Shown here piece after piece: positions 17,562 through 26,634 of a stretch of DNA of 38,877 nt (position 1 is the stretch's first letter; the number at the start of each line of letters is the position of its first letter). Position numbers and translations under genes: made by a program. The stretch is from Nitrospirota bacterium (GTDB lineage: Bacteria; Nitrospirota; Nitrospiria; Nitrospirales; UBA8639), in contig RFGF01000036.1 of assembly GCA_003695915.1 (NCBI GenBank), forward strand, positions 1 through 38,877. Direction: 5' to 3'. A model generated the notes under the pieces. The model was not told the DNA's origin, searched no databases, and worked only from the letters and a program-made list of their open reading frames with translations.

Positions 17562-19703
17562 TCATGTTCGGCCTATGGAAGAGTCTCGGCATTGGCGCAA
17601 GATATCTTGGATCTCATGCCATCGTTGGTCATCGACATGCTCTCGAATACGCGAAACATGCAAGACCCGGCATGACCGTGCAAACCCTTCGCGGGCCGTC
17701 TCCAGCAAATACGCCAGGATACGCGGGTTGTAGGGTGCCACGACACCGCGCTGGCCGCGCAGGAAAAGCGTCTCCAATTGTTCGTGTGCCCGTTCATCCA
17801 AAGCGAGGGCTAAGTCAATCAATATCGGGACCCCGGGATGCAAACGATTCCCCGCCCAACGTGGATCGAAGCCGTCCGCGGAAAATCGCGAATACCGATG
17901 GGCCGCGCCTCGACGAAGCTCGTTGCGGATGGCCTCGAAACCTTGCTGAATCTCCAGCAATTCGGCATCCGATGCAAGCCCCTTGTACACGCGCCTCCGA
18001 GAGTCCGAGAGACGCGCAGCGGCGAGTCGAGCGGATTCAGGAGCTCCGCTTTTCATTGCGCGAAACCACCAGAGCAGAGCTTCCGACATATCGCGGGACA
18101 CCCCACTGCCATTGGCATACATGGTGGCCAGGAGCTCCTGCGCTTCCGGAAGTCCCCGCTCCGCTGCGTGACGAACGGCGATAAAGGCTTCGGGAAAGCG
18201 TCCAAGGCTTCGGAGCATTACCCCGAGTGCAAAAGCCGCCTCCACAAATTCGCCATCCTGCTGGACCGCCCGGCGCATGGATGCGATCGCGCCGTCGGCA
18301 TCACCGTAATGGTACCGCGCCTTTCCCAGTGCGAACCATCCCTGCGGCCATAGGGGCGCTGCCTCCACTACCCGCTCGAACGCCCGGACCGCTTCGGACC
18401 AGCGCCGCAGACCGGTCAAGGCCACGCCATATTGATACCAAGCAGCTCCCCACTCCGAGCGACCCTCCAGAGCCTGTTGAAATAACGAGGCGGCCCCGTG
18501 AAGATCCCCGAGCAACAACGATGCGAGACCGCTGTGATACAAAAGATCGGAAGCACGAGAATCGTCAGGAGGCATCGATCGAAGTGCGATTCGCCAAGCG
18601 CGCAGGGCCTTGGCCCATTCGCCCTTGGCCATCCATGCCTGCCCGAGTGCCACATGCGCCCGGACCAGTGACGGTTCGAGGGCCAGGCTTTGCTGCAATG
18701 CCTCGATGGCTTCGTCGATCTTGCCCTGGTTCAAGAAGGCGAGGCCGAGATTAAACTGAGCCTGGACGAGATGGGAGTCGAGCTCCAGAGCCCGTCGGCA
18801 CAAAACTGCGGCCTCGGCGGCATTGCCCTCCGCCAACCGCATCACGGCGAGATTGACATAGGCCGGTGCATGGTCCGGCTGCTCGGCAAGCGCCTCCTGC
18901 CAGGCCCGCTCAGCCTCGGCCCATTCATGCAACTCGTACGCGGCCACCCCGGCCTGCGTATGAGCCGCGACCCAATCAGGCCGCAGGGTCCGTGCTTCGT
19001 TGAATGACGCCAGCGCCTGGGCAGCCTGTCCTTGGATCAAGTAGCCCATGCCGAGCGCATACTGCGCTTCCGCAAAATTCGGTTGAATGCGCAGCGCGGT
19101 GCGCCATTCAGCCATGGCGTCCTTGATCCGCCCCTCCCGCAACAAGCTGATGCCGTAATTGAACGCGACCAGCGCGGAGATGTGATACTGCACCGGCATG
19201 CGATCCGGCTCCAGTCGCTGGACATGGGACCAGGCCGCGAGCGCGCCAGTCAAATCCCCCTGCTTGGCCAAGGCCACACCTAGGTTGGCATACGCATCGA
19301 CATAGCCGGGCCGGAGTCGGATAGCCTCGCGGAACTCGTCGATGGCGACATCGAGTTCGTTGGTGAGAAAAAAATCAACTCCGAGTCGATTATGCGCGAC
19401 CGCTTCATTCTCTGGATTCACCGATTCCTGTTCGCGGGCCGGCGTTCCTGTATCATCAGGAACTGGTTGTGCCAGAACCGGCCCCATCATTCGGAGTGCG
19501 AGCACACCCGCAAAAAGCCCACTGAGCAACACGAAACGGTAAGGGGAACAATCGGCTCGCAAACCTAACAGGTAGACCAACGACAGGAAACTCAACATGC
19601 GTTTTGTGGGATCCTTATACGATGGCACGATCATGGAAAAAAAAGGGTCTCGGGTCATGCTCGGACCACTCGGGAAATAACGCGTCCGCAACGGTGGATC
19701 CAC
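17562..19703 (-). CDS. exported TPR/Sel1-repeat protein
   Basis: The product (up to 713 residues) is mostly tandem tetratricopeptide repeats, about a dozen between residues 100 and 520 (for example HNRLGVDFFLTNELDVAIDE and NLGVALAKQGDLTGALAAW). A Sel1-like repeat follows (LPEAQELLATMYANGSGVSRD), and the C-terminal 150 residues have no clear family. A hydrophobic segment (YRFVLLSGLFAGVLALRMM, about 55-73) ending PVLAQ looks like a signal peptide, so the repeats are probably periplasmic. TPR proteins are scaffolds and no partner is directly shown; the next gene codes for a regulator with a periplasmic CHASE2 sensor, which is a plausible partner. The start is uncertain: GTG at 19703 follows AAAGG, but ATG at 19598 gives a more usual signal-peptide length. 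Confidence 0.8.
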   Translation of the reverse strand: MDPPLRTRYFPSGPSMTRDPFFSMIVPSYKDPTKRMLSFLSLVYLLGLRADCSPYRFVLLSGLFAGVLALRMMGPVLAQPVPDDTGTPAREQESVNPENEAVAHNRLGVDFFLTNELDVAIDEFREAIRLRPGYVDAYANLGVALAKQGDLTGALAAWSHVQRLEPDRMPVQYHISALVAFNYGISLLREGRIKDAMAEWRTALRIQPNFAEAQYALGMGYLIQGQAAQALASFNEARTLRPDWVAAHTQAGVAAYELHEWAEAERAWQEALAEQPDHAPAYVNLAVMRLAEGNAAEAAVLCRRALELDSHLVQAQFNLGLAFLNQGKIDEAIEALQQSLALEPSLVRAHVALGQAWMAKGEWAKALRAWRIALRSMPPDDSRASDLLYHSGLASLLLGDLHGAASLFQQALEGRSEWGAAWYQYGVALTGLRRWSEAVRAFERVVEAAPLWPQGWFALGKARYHYGDADGAIASMRRAVQQDGEFVEAAFALGVMLRSLGRFPEAFIAVRHAAERGLPEAQELLATMYANGSGVSRDMSEALLWWFRAMKSGAPESARLAAARLSDSRRRVYKGLASDAELLEIQQGFEAIRNELRRGAAHRYSRFSADGFDPRWAGNRLHPGVPILIDLALALDERAHEQLETLFLRGQRGVVAPYNPRILAYLLETAREGFARSCRVLHVSRIREHVDDQRWHEIQDILRQCRDSSIGRT

Positions 19704-19871
19704 GGATCGGCCTTTCAGTATACCGAATTCATGACAGAGGATTGAATCGCACTAACTCGGCGCTGACAGACCATCCGCTGTAACACTGGAATTGCATCGT
19801 TCAGCCATGCGAGCGATTCGATCTTCTATATATAAATGGAAGACAAAGCGTGCGCTTGACGGCAAGGTCAT

Positions 19872-20831
19872 CTAGGTCGAGCGAAGGAGAAGCGTGATAG
19901 GGAAATGGTCGGAATACCCGTCACGGTCCATGGAGTGCCTGGAAGGACGGCCGAACCGGCGCGGGGCTTTGGCCCGGCCCAATAACGGAGGAGGGCGAAA
20001 AATGCTCGCGCTGTCCGAAACCACTTTGACCCGGCTCTTTCGTCGGAGCATTCCCTTGGTCACCAGGAACTGGTCGAGCATGTTCCAGACGGAATCGTGC
20101 CGATACGTGCCGGGATGGCGATCATCCATGAGCGGCCACATCAGGTTCCACACGCGCGGCGAGCGGGCACGTGTGACTTGCTCCCTGTCGCGCGTTCCCA
20201 GCAGGTACTCCTGCATGGACCGATTGAACGGCTCGTCGTTAAAGTCGCCCATCAGCAGGACGGGCGCATATTTGTCCGTATCCAGGAGATTCGCCAAAAC
20301 CACGCTCACCGTTTCGCCTGTCAACATCCGGAAGGGCTCGGACAGATATTGCCCGGCGCTGCGCGCCGGCCAATGATTGGCCATGGCCACAAACGATGCG
20401 CCGGTTTCCCGCACTGTGAACGTAGCCCAAAAGAGATCGCGGGTGGCTGTGCGCTTCACCACCACCTGATGCGCAGGATGCGATGCCGCCAGGACACTGG
20501 CATCGTAAATGAACGAGACATCGATCCCCCGCGCATCGAGAGATTCGTGACCAAGCACACGATACTCCCGACCCGGCTTCGCGATGCGCGCCGCCAACAG
20601 CTCGAGCACGGCTTCGTTCTCTGCCTCGGCCACACCCAAGAGATCGGGACCAGCCTCATCGAACATGAGCCCGATGATCGAGGCCAATTGATCCAGCTTC
20701 CGATCGCGCACCGCCGCCGTCCAGCCCTTCAGTTCGGATTTGAGAAAACGCGCCAAGCCCGGATCGCGGGCAGCGCGTTCATGATCGAAGAGATTTTCCA
20801 GATTCCACCAGGCCACGCGAATGTCTGGCAT
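19872..20831 (-). CDS. endonuclease/exonuclease/phosphatase family protein
   Basis: The 319-residue product has the DNase I-like fold signature: WNLENLF at the N terminus (N10 metal site), LLGVAEAEN (acidic residue about 69-71), NHWPAR (N152/H153), MGDFND (D196/N198) and the C-terminal SDHFP (D308/H309). These make a complete metal-dependent phosphodiesterase/phosphatase active site. The family covers DNases, exonuclease III-like repair enzymes and inositol or sphingomyelin phosphatases, so the substrate cannot be called. No signal peptide is visible. ATG follows AAAGGA by nine bases. It stands alone, transcribed toward the TPR gene 168 bases away. Confidence 0.88.
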   Translation of the reverse strand: MPDIRVAWWNLENLFDHERAARDPGLARFLKSELKGWTAAVRDRKLDQLASIIGLMFDEAGPDLLGVAEAENEAVLELLAARIAKPGREYRVLGHESLDARGIDVSFIYDASVLAASHPAHQVVVKRTATRDLFWATFTVRETGASFVAMANHWPARSAGQYLSEPFRMLTGETVSVVLANLLDTDKYAPVLLMGDFNDEPFNRSMQEYLLGTRDREQVTRARSPRVWNLMWPLMDDRHPGTYRHDSVWNMLDQFLVTKGMLRRKSRVKVVSDSASIFRPPPLLGRAKAPRRFGRPSRHSMDRDGYSDHFPITLLLRST

Positions 20832-21517
20832 ACAAGAGTCCTTTCAACAATACTGGACGATCCGAGACGAACCGAGCAGGATCGACCGTATGTCAACATC
20901 GTCGAGGCAACACTCGCTGTCATCGGGTCGGTGGGCGGTGACGGCAAGTCCCAAGCGCGTTTCCCAGCTGGGCAACAGGGTTGGGCGTGCTCTCGCGGGG
21001 GTGGGGTCTCGTGGCTCGGGTTGCCTGGCCTGTTGGTGTTGTTCTGCCGAGTCGTTCCCCATGGCGGGCTTGCAGTATCAGGATTCTGGCTGTGCGATGC
21101 TCAAGCAGCCGGCCATCGCGATAGTTCGTATCGACTAGACTAGAAGAACGGCCAAAAGAAGGCAACAGTTTTTGAGGGCGTCTTTCGAGAGGCATTCACA
21201 GAGGAGTAGCACCTTGTTGTCATGTGCGTGTGGACATCGCAGTCATGTTGTCTTCGAGGGAGACGTATTTGATAAACGGCATTAGCAGTATCTGCCTCGG
21301 TTGTGCAGGAAGCGGAATGCTTCTGAAAGATCCGGTGTTTCATCCGGTGTAAGGTTTCCCGTATCTGCCTCGATTGTGCAGGAAGCGGAATACTTCAAAA
21401 AACGACTAGCGTTAAGCTTGGCAAATGCTTCGGTTTGGCTTAGATAAGATGGCAGGTTTATTGCCTTTTAACCATAATCGTCGACCAATTCGCTCCTCTT
21501 TTGCGAGGAGGTGTCCC
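20832..21517. other. intergenic stretch with a 36-bp repeated element
   Basis: Six hundred and eighty-six bases lie between the phosphatase gene (minus) and a small secreted-protein gene (plus). Open frames here look like chance and none has a family motif. The only structure is a direct repeat (21288-21323 and 21361-21396) listed separately, and the ribosome site of the next gene near 21505-21511. Confidence 0.5.
21288..21396. repeat. two direct copies of a 36-bp element, 73 bases apart
   Basis: Copies at 21288-21323 and 21361-21396 share 34 of 36 bases, starting GTATCTGCCTCG and ending CTTC. Both differences are G/A. The 37 bases between contain a second short repeat (TCCGGTGT twice). The period of 73 and only two copies do not fit CRISPR. 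No transposase is beside it. Confidence 0.75.
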
Positions 21518-21895
21518 ATGTGGAGAACGTCTCGTCGAGTGATCATTTTCCTGTTCGCCGCTGTGAGCATCCCTGGGACGGCCTGGAGTTTTACCCCATC
21601 CTGCGTGGAGATCGACGGAAGCCGGCGGTCGGACGAGCAATCATGGGCCATCAGCCAGCTCCATGGCGTGCCGTTGGCGTGTGGATCTTACTGGTTCGTT
21701 CCTCGCACCGGCTTGTGGGGGCTCGAAGGCGGCCCGCCGCTGGGCCGATTCGGCGATGGCTCCCGCATCAACCCTGATGGAGGCTATCATTATTCGGGAC
21801 CCGGCGGGTACTCCGGGAGTGACGGCGACACGTCCTATTATGACGATCCGGGAACCGGGTGCAGCGTGATCCCTGGTGAAGGGGTCTCTTGCTAA
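21518..21895 (+). CDS. small secreted glycine-rich protein of unknown function
   Basis: No family recognised. The 125-residue product begins with a signal peptide (MWRTSRRVIIFLFAAVSIPG, likely cut after AWS). The mature protein has three or four cysteines, a GLWGLEGGPPLGRFGDGSRI stretch and a Gly/Ser/Asp/Tyr-rich C-terminal half (repeated YSG and GYSGS), ending in two cysteines (GTGCSVIPGEGVSC). Such a composition suits an extracellular or surface protein with disulfides. ATG at 21518 has GAGGAGG seven bases upstream; the longer frame upstream of it has no ribosome site. The stop overlaps the convergent minus-strand gene's end by four bases. Confidence 0.6.
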   Translation: MWRTSRRVIIFLFAAVSIPGTAWSFTPSCVEIDGSRRSDEQSWAISQLHGVPLACGSYWFVPRTGLWGLEGGPPLGRFGDGSRINPDGGYHYSGPGGYSGSDGDTSYYDDPGTGCSVIPGEGVSC

Positions 21896-22710
21896 GATCC
21901 CGAATGGTGCCCGGGCGTATGAGGGGCAGGAGTCGGTTCGACGGTCGGCGTGGATCGCGCGCCGGCCGCCCACCCCATTTGCGAGGCAAAGCCTTTTCCG
22001 TACAGGTCGTAGAGCTGGAAGAACTCGAAGGCCTTGCAGTCGGTCAGCACTTCTTTGACCTCCTTGAGATACCGGTCGAACGTATATTCGAACGTCACAC
22101 CCTGCCCGCCGAACATCACCACGCGCCGTCGCTTAAGATCGATCTGTGCTTCTTGGTGGAAGACGTACCGATAATATGGACTCTCCGGCCCGCCCACGTG
22201 CCTCAGGAACATCCCCCAGGTGGGCGGTGTCGTCATCGAGAGACGTTCCTTGATATTCACGCCCTGTGTCCCACCAAAGCGGTCGAAGAAATCTTTGAAC
22301 ATGGTATCCGTCCATCGGTGCTCATCGGCCACGTGATGGATGGCGTGTTCGAAGGGCACCACCGTGTGGGTTTCCCATCGCGAGCCGGGCGCCCAATGAA
22401 AAATCACGCCGTTGGTCGGGCCGTCCCATTCCGTGCCGCCGACTTGTTCGACCTGATGCTCGATGATCTTGTTGGCCCAGACCCAAAAGAGAAAATCTTC
22501 GAAGCGCTCGTCTTCCGGCGTGAGGGTGAGCTTGGAAGTACTGAGGCCGTGATCGGGGTTGTAGCTCGTCCGAACATCGCGACAGCGTTGCGCCCATTGC
22601 TCATCGGTCCAGGCGTACTCGCTCACGGGAAAGGCCTGCACGGAGCCCATGCCGCTCAACATCCAGATTCCCCATCCCAATCCAACTAGTCTTTTGGCTG
22701 CGTTCAACAT
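21892..22710 (-). CDS. secreted protein of unknown function
   Basis: No family recognised. The 272-residue product has a signal peptide (MLNAAKRLVGLGWGIWMLSG, cut after VQA before FPVSE). The mature part is rich in aromatic and histidine residues (WVWANKIIEHQVEQVGG, VIFHWAPGSRWETHTVVPFEHAIHHVADEHRWTD split over two segments), followed by a beta-like region (YYRYVFHQEAQIDLKRRR and GVTFEYTFDRYLKEVKEVL) and a proline/histidine-rich tail. The histidine pairs might bind metal, but no known motif supports that. AAGGAGGA precedes the ATG at 22710 and decides the start over a longer frame back to 22914. It runs toward the small secreted protein, overlapping its end by four bases. Confidence 0.65.
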   Translation of the reverse strand: MLNAAKRLVGLGWGIWMLSGMGSVQAFPVSEYAWTDEQWAQRCRDVRTSYNPDHGLSTSKLTLTPEDERFEDFLFWVWANKIIEHQVEQVGGTEWDGPTNGVIFHWAPGSRWETHTVVPFEHAIHHVADEHRWTDTMFKDFFDRFGGTQGVNIKERLSMTTPPTWGMFLRHVGGPESPYYRYVFHQEAQIDLKRRRVVMFGGQGVTFEYTFDRYLKEVKEVLTDCKAFEFFQLYDLYGKGFASQMGWAAGARSTPTVEPTPAPHTPGHHSGS

Positions 22711-22921
22711 CGGAATCCTCCTTGAGCAAAGGCTGTGACCTGCGAAACCGACCGACTCACATGACCCAGCGAGACGATGCGGAAGCTCTTTGTGATTGGC
22801 GATGTTCCGGACCGGATATGACCATGTTCGATCTTGGGTACACCATTGTACCGCTGATCTGGCAGCGCTGTCGAAAGAGTGGAAGGAGCTGGGGATGAAA
22901 GGACGGCGTGTCAAACAATGA

Positions 22922-22961
22922 GGGAGCAGGCGTCATGCCACGGGAGGGCCGACCTGCTCCC
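22922..22961 (-). terminator. hairpin after the small-protein operon
   Basis: GGGAGCAGG and CCTGCTCCC form a perfect 9-bp stem, followed on the minus strand by a T-rich stretch (TCATTGTTT). It lies 16 bases past the end of the 86-residue protein gene (22978). Confidence 0.6.
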
Positions 22962-22977
22962 CTGAGAATGAAGACGA

Positions 22978-23238
22978 TTAGCGAGCGTTCGATTTCGTGC
23001 GCGCGCGGGATTTGGCCTCGAACGCTGACGGAAATGTGGCTGTCGGGCTTCGGTGATCCGAGAATAGACCGAGCGAGGTCTCTCCTCGATTTGCCATGGC
23101 CGCCGCGATGCCTTGATAAATTCTCCGCGCGGATTCAGACCAGGTAGGCTGAAAGGGTGCGCCTCGAAACGCAGCTTCGGCAGCTTTTTTTTCATCGTTC
23201 GTCAGCGGGCGAATGCGTTGCTCGGATGCGATGGTCAT
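22978..23238 (-). CDS. small protein of unknown function (86 residues)
   Basis: The protein starts MTIASEQRIRPLTNDEKKAA and continues EAAFRGAPFQPTWSESARRI then YQGIAAAMANRG, which looks like a conserved helical domain, and ends in a basic tail (KSRARTKSNAR). It has no signal peptide, cysteines or membrane segment. AAAGGAGA lies nine bases before the ATG at 23238. It follows the CxxC-protein gene by 29 bases in the same direction and ends before a hairpin terminator, so the two form an operon. I cannot assign a function. Confidence 0.6.
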   Translation of the reverse strand: MTIASEQRIRPLTNDEKKAAEAAFRGAPFQPTWSESARRIYQGIAAAMANRGETSLGLFSDHRSPTATFPSAFEAKSRARTKSNAR

Positions 23239-23267
23239 GATGTGGTCTCCTTTCCTCGGCAGAGCCG

Positions 23268-23426
23268 CTAGTGAACCAGCGGTCGTGGTTCTTCTTCCGC
23301 TTGTACCCGTCGCCCACAATTGAGACAGGCAAAATACCGAATGGTCAATCCTACTTCGAAATCAACTGCACGTTCCACGATCATGATGCCCTGGCATTTT
23401 TCACATGTTTTCATCGGGGTGCTCAC
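23268..23426 (-). CDS. tiny zinc-ribbon-like protein with two CxxC pairs
   Basis: A 52-residue product with CEKCQG near the N terminus and CLNCGR 26 residues later, the paired-CxxC layout of a zinc-ribbon or rubredoxin-like knuckle. It probably binds zinc; no partner is known. I chose GTG at 23426 because GGGAGG lies six bases upstream; the ATG at 23414 in the same frame lacks a well-placed site. It is the first gene of a two-gene operon with the 86-residue protein 29 bases downstream. Confidence 0.65.
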   Translation of the reverse strand: MSTPMKTCEKCQGIMIVERAVDFEVGLTIRYFACLNCGRRVQAEEEPRPLVH

Positions 23427-23996
23427 GTTTTTCCTCCCTTGTTGTTGTCATGCTCATCCTTGCAGAGATGCCAATGACTACTGCCGAGTGAGCAAATGCC
23501 GTGCCTCGATTGCTCCTCGACAATGACGTTGAACAATACGCCCTAACCGCGGCCATTTCGCACCGAATGGAACATATGCTGATCCCATTGCCGTCTGTTG
23601 ACCGATGGTTTTACCTGGATGCCTGTTAAAGACTTCGACGGTGCGAATTCTCCAAAGTCCTGACAACAAAATTTCCTCGATGATATCGGGAAGTTGGAGC
23701 AGGAGCATCGAATGCAAATCTTTTCGACACTTACCAACATGCCGAAATGGCGATGATTTGAAGAAAAAAGAGAAATCCTCACAAGCCCGCCAATTAGGGG
23801 CAAGCAAGGTTAGCGCAGTGTCTTAATTGGGAAGAAAGACCCCGTGGCCTTGTCCGAAATCTGCACCCGGCATCCCGCGTTGTCCACGCTGAGATGCACA
23901 GGGCTGTCGTCAAGGCCACGATGAACGAAGGATGGCGCGTGATTAGGTCGTCGTTGAGGAAGGAGGAACGTCTTTGGTGTCTTTGTATTTGGTCGT
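23427..23996. other. intergenic stretch without a recognised gene
   Basis: Five hundred and seventy bases upstream of the small-protein operon and downstream of bactofilin. An open minus-strand frame at 23478-23807 (109 codons, TTG start) has no ribosome site, family match or secretion signal. I see the GGGAGG site of the CxxC gene at 23433-23438 and nothing else firm. Confidence 0.4.
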
Positions 23997-24566
23997 CTAG
24001 GCAGACGATCCGCTCGTTCCCGTTTCTGCACTCGCAGGGCTCCCATCTGTTGCCTTGCCTTTTTTCGGGGTATTCATCACCTGAAGCGCGCTTCCATGGT
24101 GACCGATTTTGTTCTCCGGCTTCTTCTCGGAAACGGCATCGCCTGTTCTCATGGTAATGTCGCCGTTGAACACCACTCCAATCTCCATGGAGAGCTTCGG
24201 GGTTTTCAGCGTCCCATCCATCACCGCTGTGGACAACAATTGCACTTTTTCGGTCGCCACGACATCACCGGTGATTTTGCCTTTGCTGATGACCGACCCT
24301 GCACTGATTCGGGCATTGATGACGGCTTTTTCGCCAATAAGCAGCGTGCCATCGGTGTGGATTTCACCTTCCAGCAGTCCATCGATTTGAACACTGCCTT
24401 GATATCGGATTTCTCCCTTGAACTCGACCCCGGGGCCGATAAAAGCCACCACTTCGCCTTTCCCGTCGACGGGGGTCGTGGGGACCTTAAAGGTCTTTGG
24501 CGTTTCAGACGCGAGTGAATCGACTGATGTGTGAGTGGACGTTTCTAATTCACTGACAGGTGGCAT
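23997..24566 (-). CDS. bactofilin family protein
   Basis: The 189-residue product has the bactofilin core (about residues 40-145): FIGPGVEFKGEIRYQGSV, then IDGLLEGEIHTDGTLLIGEK, AVINARISAGSVISKGKITG and DVVATEKVQLLSTA, the short beta-helix repeats that assemble into stable cytoplasmic filaments. The flanks are disordered, rich in Thr/Ser/Pro at the N terminus and Ser/Gly/Lys/Ala at the C terminus, as usual. Bactofilins scaffold envelope enzymes and shape cells; no envelope hydrolase partner lies beside this one. GGAGGGGTT precedes the ATG. The gene stands alone, with about 580 bases of empty sequence upstream. Confidence 0.92.
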   Translation of the reverse strand: MPPVSELETSTHTSVDSLASETPKTFKVPTTPVDGKGEVVAFIGPGVEFKGEIRYQGSVQIDGLLEGEIHTDGTLLIGEKAVINARISAGSVISKGKITGDVVATEKVQLLSTAVMDGTLKTPKLSMEIGVVFNGDITMRTGDAVSEKKPENKIGHHGSALQVMNTPKKGKATDGSPASAETGTSGSSA

Positions 24567-25149
24567 AACCCCTCCTTCTCGGGTAACTGTAACTCATGGA
24601 ACCATGAGAGAGCGAGTGAGCGTCTCAAGCAGTTCCGTGCACATTCTGTCATTCTCTATCGGCTGGCTTCACGAAGCGCTTAACTACGTACACGTCTTTT
24701 CCGTTTTTCCCCGATGTATCGGAATGTTGCGATCGATGTCTCTCCTTCGCTGTTCATAGAGTGTCCCTATCTAGAGATCGATCTCTTGCCATGCCTATCG
24801 ATTCATCGAGTGATTGCCAGGGTGAGTTCGCGATCACCGAGGAAGCCCCTTGATTGTCGTCGGGGCATACCATGGCTCACCGCTTTTCTTTTTTCCGCTG
24901 CTGCCACGGAACAGCGACGTCGATTCGCCTCGTAGGTACGGATCGCCACATCAACAAGCGCTACAGAGGCACGGTGCATCATTAAACGAAATCTTGTCCC
25001 TTTTTTCTTCTTATGGCAACACGTGTTCATGGTTCATGCCCTCTTATTCTTCTAATTCAGACCACCTCTTTTTTGTTGCTTCCACCTGACGAAGTGTCGG
25101 GGTTGACCTGTTTTTATGATCCATGTCTCCCAAACGATCAGCCCCGACA
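24567..25149. other. intergenic stretch between bactofilin and mscS remnant
   Basis: No gene-like frame was found. Just past the mscS stop, 25096-25108 and 25136-25148 form an imperfect 13-bp inverted repeat (one mismatch, one wobble) with a 27-base loop, which may end the mscS transcript. The bactofilin promoter should lie here, but I see no clear boxes. Confidence 0.4.
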
Positions 25150-26063
25150 TCACGCATGGACCGCGGGGGAATCCAGGGACGGACCCCGTGAAGTGAGCAA
25201 GGGGATCGGAATCGGCGTGCGGACATGGAGGTCCCGCTGAGGAAAGGGGATTTCCACACCCTGCTGGCGAAAGATCCGCACAATGGCACAATGCAAGTCC
25301 GATTGGATCTCGCGCCTTCCTTCCGGTGTCGGAACCCACGCCCATAATCGCATATTCCAGGCAGAATCGCCAAATCCCATATGCAAGACCTTGGGCGGAG
25401 GATCCTTCAAGACCCTGGGATGCTCCCTGGCCGCAGCCAAGAGGCACGTGATGACCGTGTCGAGATCGGAGTCATAACTCACGCCGACGTCGATTTCCAG
25501 CCTAATACGTGGATCTCCATGCGACCAATTGGTGACTGTCGTGGAAATGAATTCAGAATTCGGCACAATCAGTGCCACATTGTTTAAGGTTCGAATGGTC
25601 GTGGATCGAATATTAATTTCTTGCATAGTCCCCTCCTTGTCACCGACCGTCACTCGATCTCCAACTTGAATATGTTGCTCAAACAACAGCATGAGCCCGG
25701 CAATAAAATTCGACGTGAGGTGTTGGAGTCCAAAGCCAATACCGACAGACAGAAATCCTAATACTACCGCCAGCCCGCTCATGTCGATTCCCACGATCTG
25801 AAAGCCAATGAGCGCTCCGAGAAACCACAGCAGATATTCCGCTAGACGGGCGAGCGTGTATCGGGTGCCGGCAAATCAAGAGGAATCAGCTGTTGTCGAT
25901 CCAGCATGCGCCTGACGAGACGGGCTGCAACGAGAAACAGGCTCACTACGATCAGAAAGACCACAAGCGAAACGAGCGTCACCCGGGTCTGATTAATCGT
26001 CAAGATCGGGTAATGGAAAAGCGTATCGACGCTGGTCGTTACCTGCTGTATGAAATCACGCAT
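25150..26063 (-). pseudogene. mscS: MscS-type mechanosensitive channel, one frameshift
   Basis: MscS channels open under membrane tension to release solutes in osmotic downshock. The first 65 codons give two N-terminal membrane segments (ending IPLDLP); the rest, in another frame, holds the pore-lining helix and beta domain: GLAVVLGFLSVGIGFGLQ, NFIAGLMLLFEQHIQVGDRV, then the VGDKEGTMQEINIRSTTIR and IVPNSEFISTTVTNWS motifs. One extra C or G in the CCGG stretch near 25866-25872 restores the frame (LPGTRYTLARLAEYLL), so the lesion is a one-base deletion. Otherwise the protein (about 304 residues) is complete. ATG at 26063 has AGGAGGG upstream. It could be functional if the indel is a sequencing error. 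Confidence 0.85.
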
Positions 26064-26634
26064 AACATCCCTCCTGTGAAAGAAAGACCGGTAGCATAAT
26101 CGATTCTCAACTCTCTATCTCGTGCATCCCCCGGTATGAGAATCGCTGTGCGCTAGAGATGTGCAAGGGGTACGATCGGCGCCTCTCGACAGGCCTCACG
26201 ACATGGAACGTCGCGATCGCCATGGCACAACGTGCATTCGAACGCCGTGCATGCTCCCTCATCTCCGAGAATGCCTTCGTCCGGTCTCCCGGATACCGAG
26301 GTGCCGCGTTTCAAGCAAACGAGATCCTCGCAGCACATGGTGTTCATACGAGTGCTCACGACCCTCAGGTGAATGGCATGATCATGCTGGAGCTTGATGT
26401 GCCATCAATAGGTGTGGTCGCTGCGCTGCACGCACAACGCCAGGATATTGGCATTCGGCCGCTGCTTGACGGCATCCCAGTGACATGCTAAGAAACCCGC
26501 ACGATAAACAATCCGAGTGACGATTCTGATTCCTCCCATTTGTTCTATTCAGCTTGCATAACTCAGACGGCGCCCTTGGTGCCTCGACACGCAAAGCACT
26601 GAACTCCGTTGACCAATAAAGGAGCGTCGATCGT
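26064..26634. other. stretch with a cysteine-rich broken frame, no firm gene
   Basis: On the minus strand a frame at about 26522-26153 reads CHWDAVKQRPNANILALC, hits a TGA near 26413, then continues to CCEDLVCLKR and ECTLCHGDRD (a CxxCH heme-type motif) before TAG. It may be a broken cysteine-rich protein gene or chance. A plus-strand frame (26159-26491) overlaps it. The AAAGGAG site of the following gene is at 26618-26624. Confidence 0.3.

Noticed and set aside
17462-18184. Plus-strand open frame opposite the TPR gene
   Set aside because: Low-complexity basic product and no ribosome site; the minus-strand TPR gene explains the DNA.
20097-21143. Plus-strand open frame of 348 codons
   Set aside because: Its first part is opposite the phosphatase gene and its tail has no recognisable content.
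21288-21396. CRISPR array
   Set aside because: Only two repeat units, no further copies in the spacer and no cas genes.
21889-22689. Plus-strand open frame opposite the secreted-protein gene
   Set aside because: The minus-strand gene has a signal peptide and ribosome site; the plus frame has neither.
23478-23807. Minus-strand frame of 109 codons
   Set aside because: TTG start, no ribosome site, no motif; a competing frame covers the same bases.
25096-25148. Strong terminator after mscS
   Set aside because: The inverted repeat has a 27-base loop and no T-tract follows, so it is kept only as a possibility in the spacer description.
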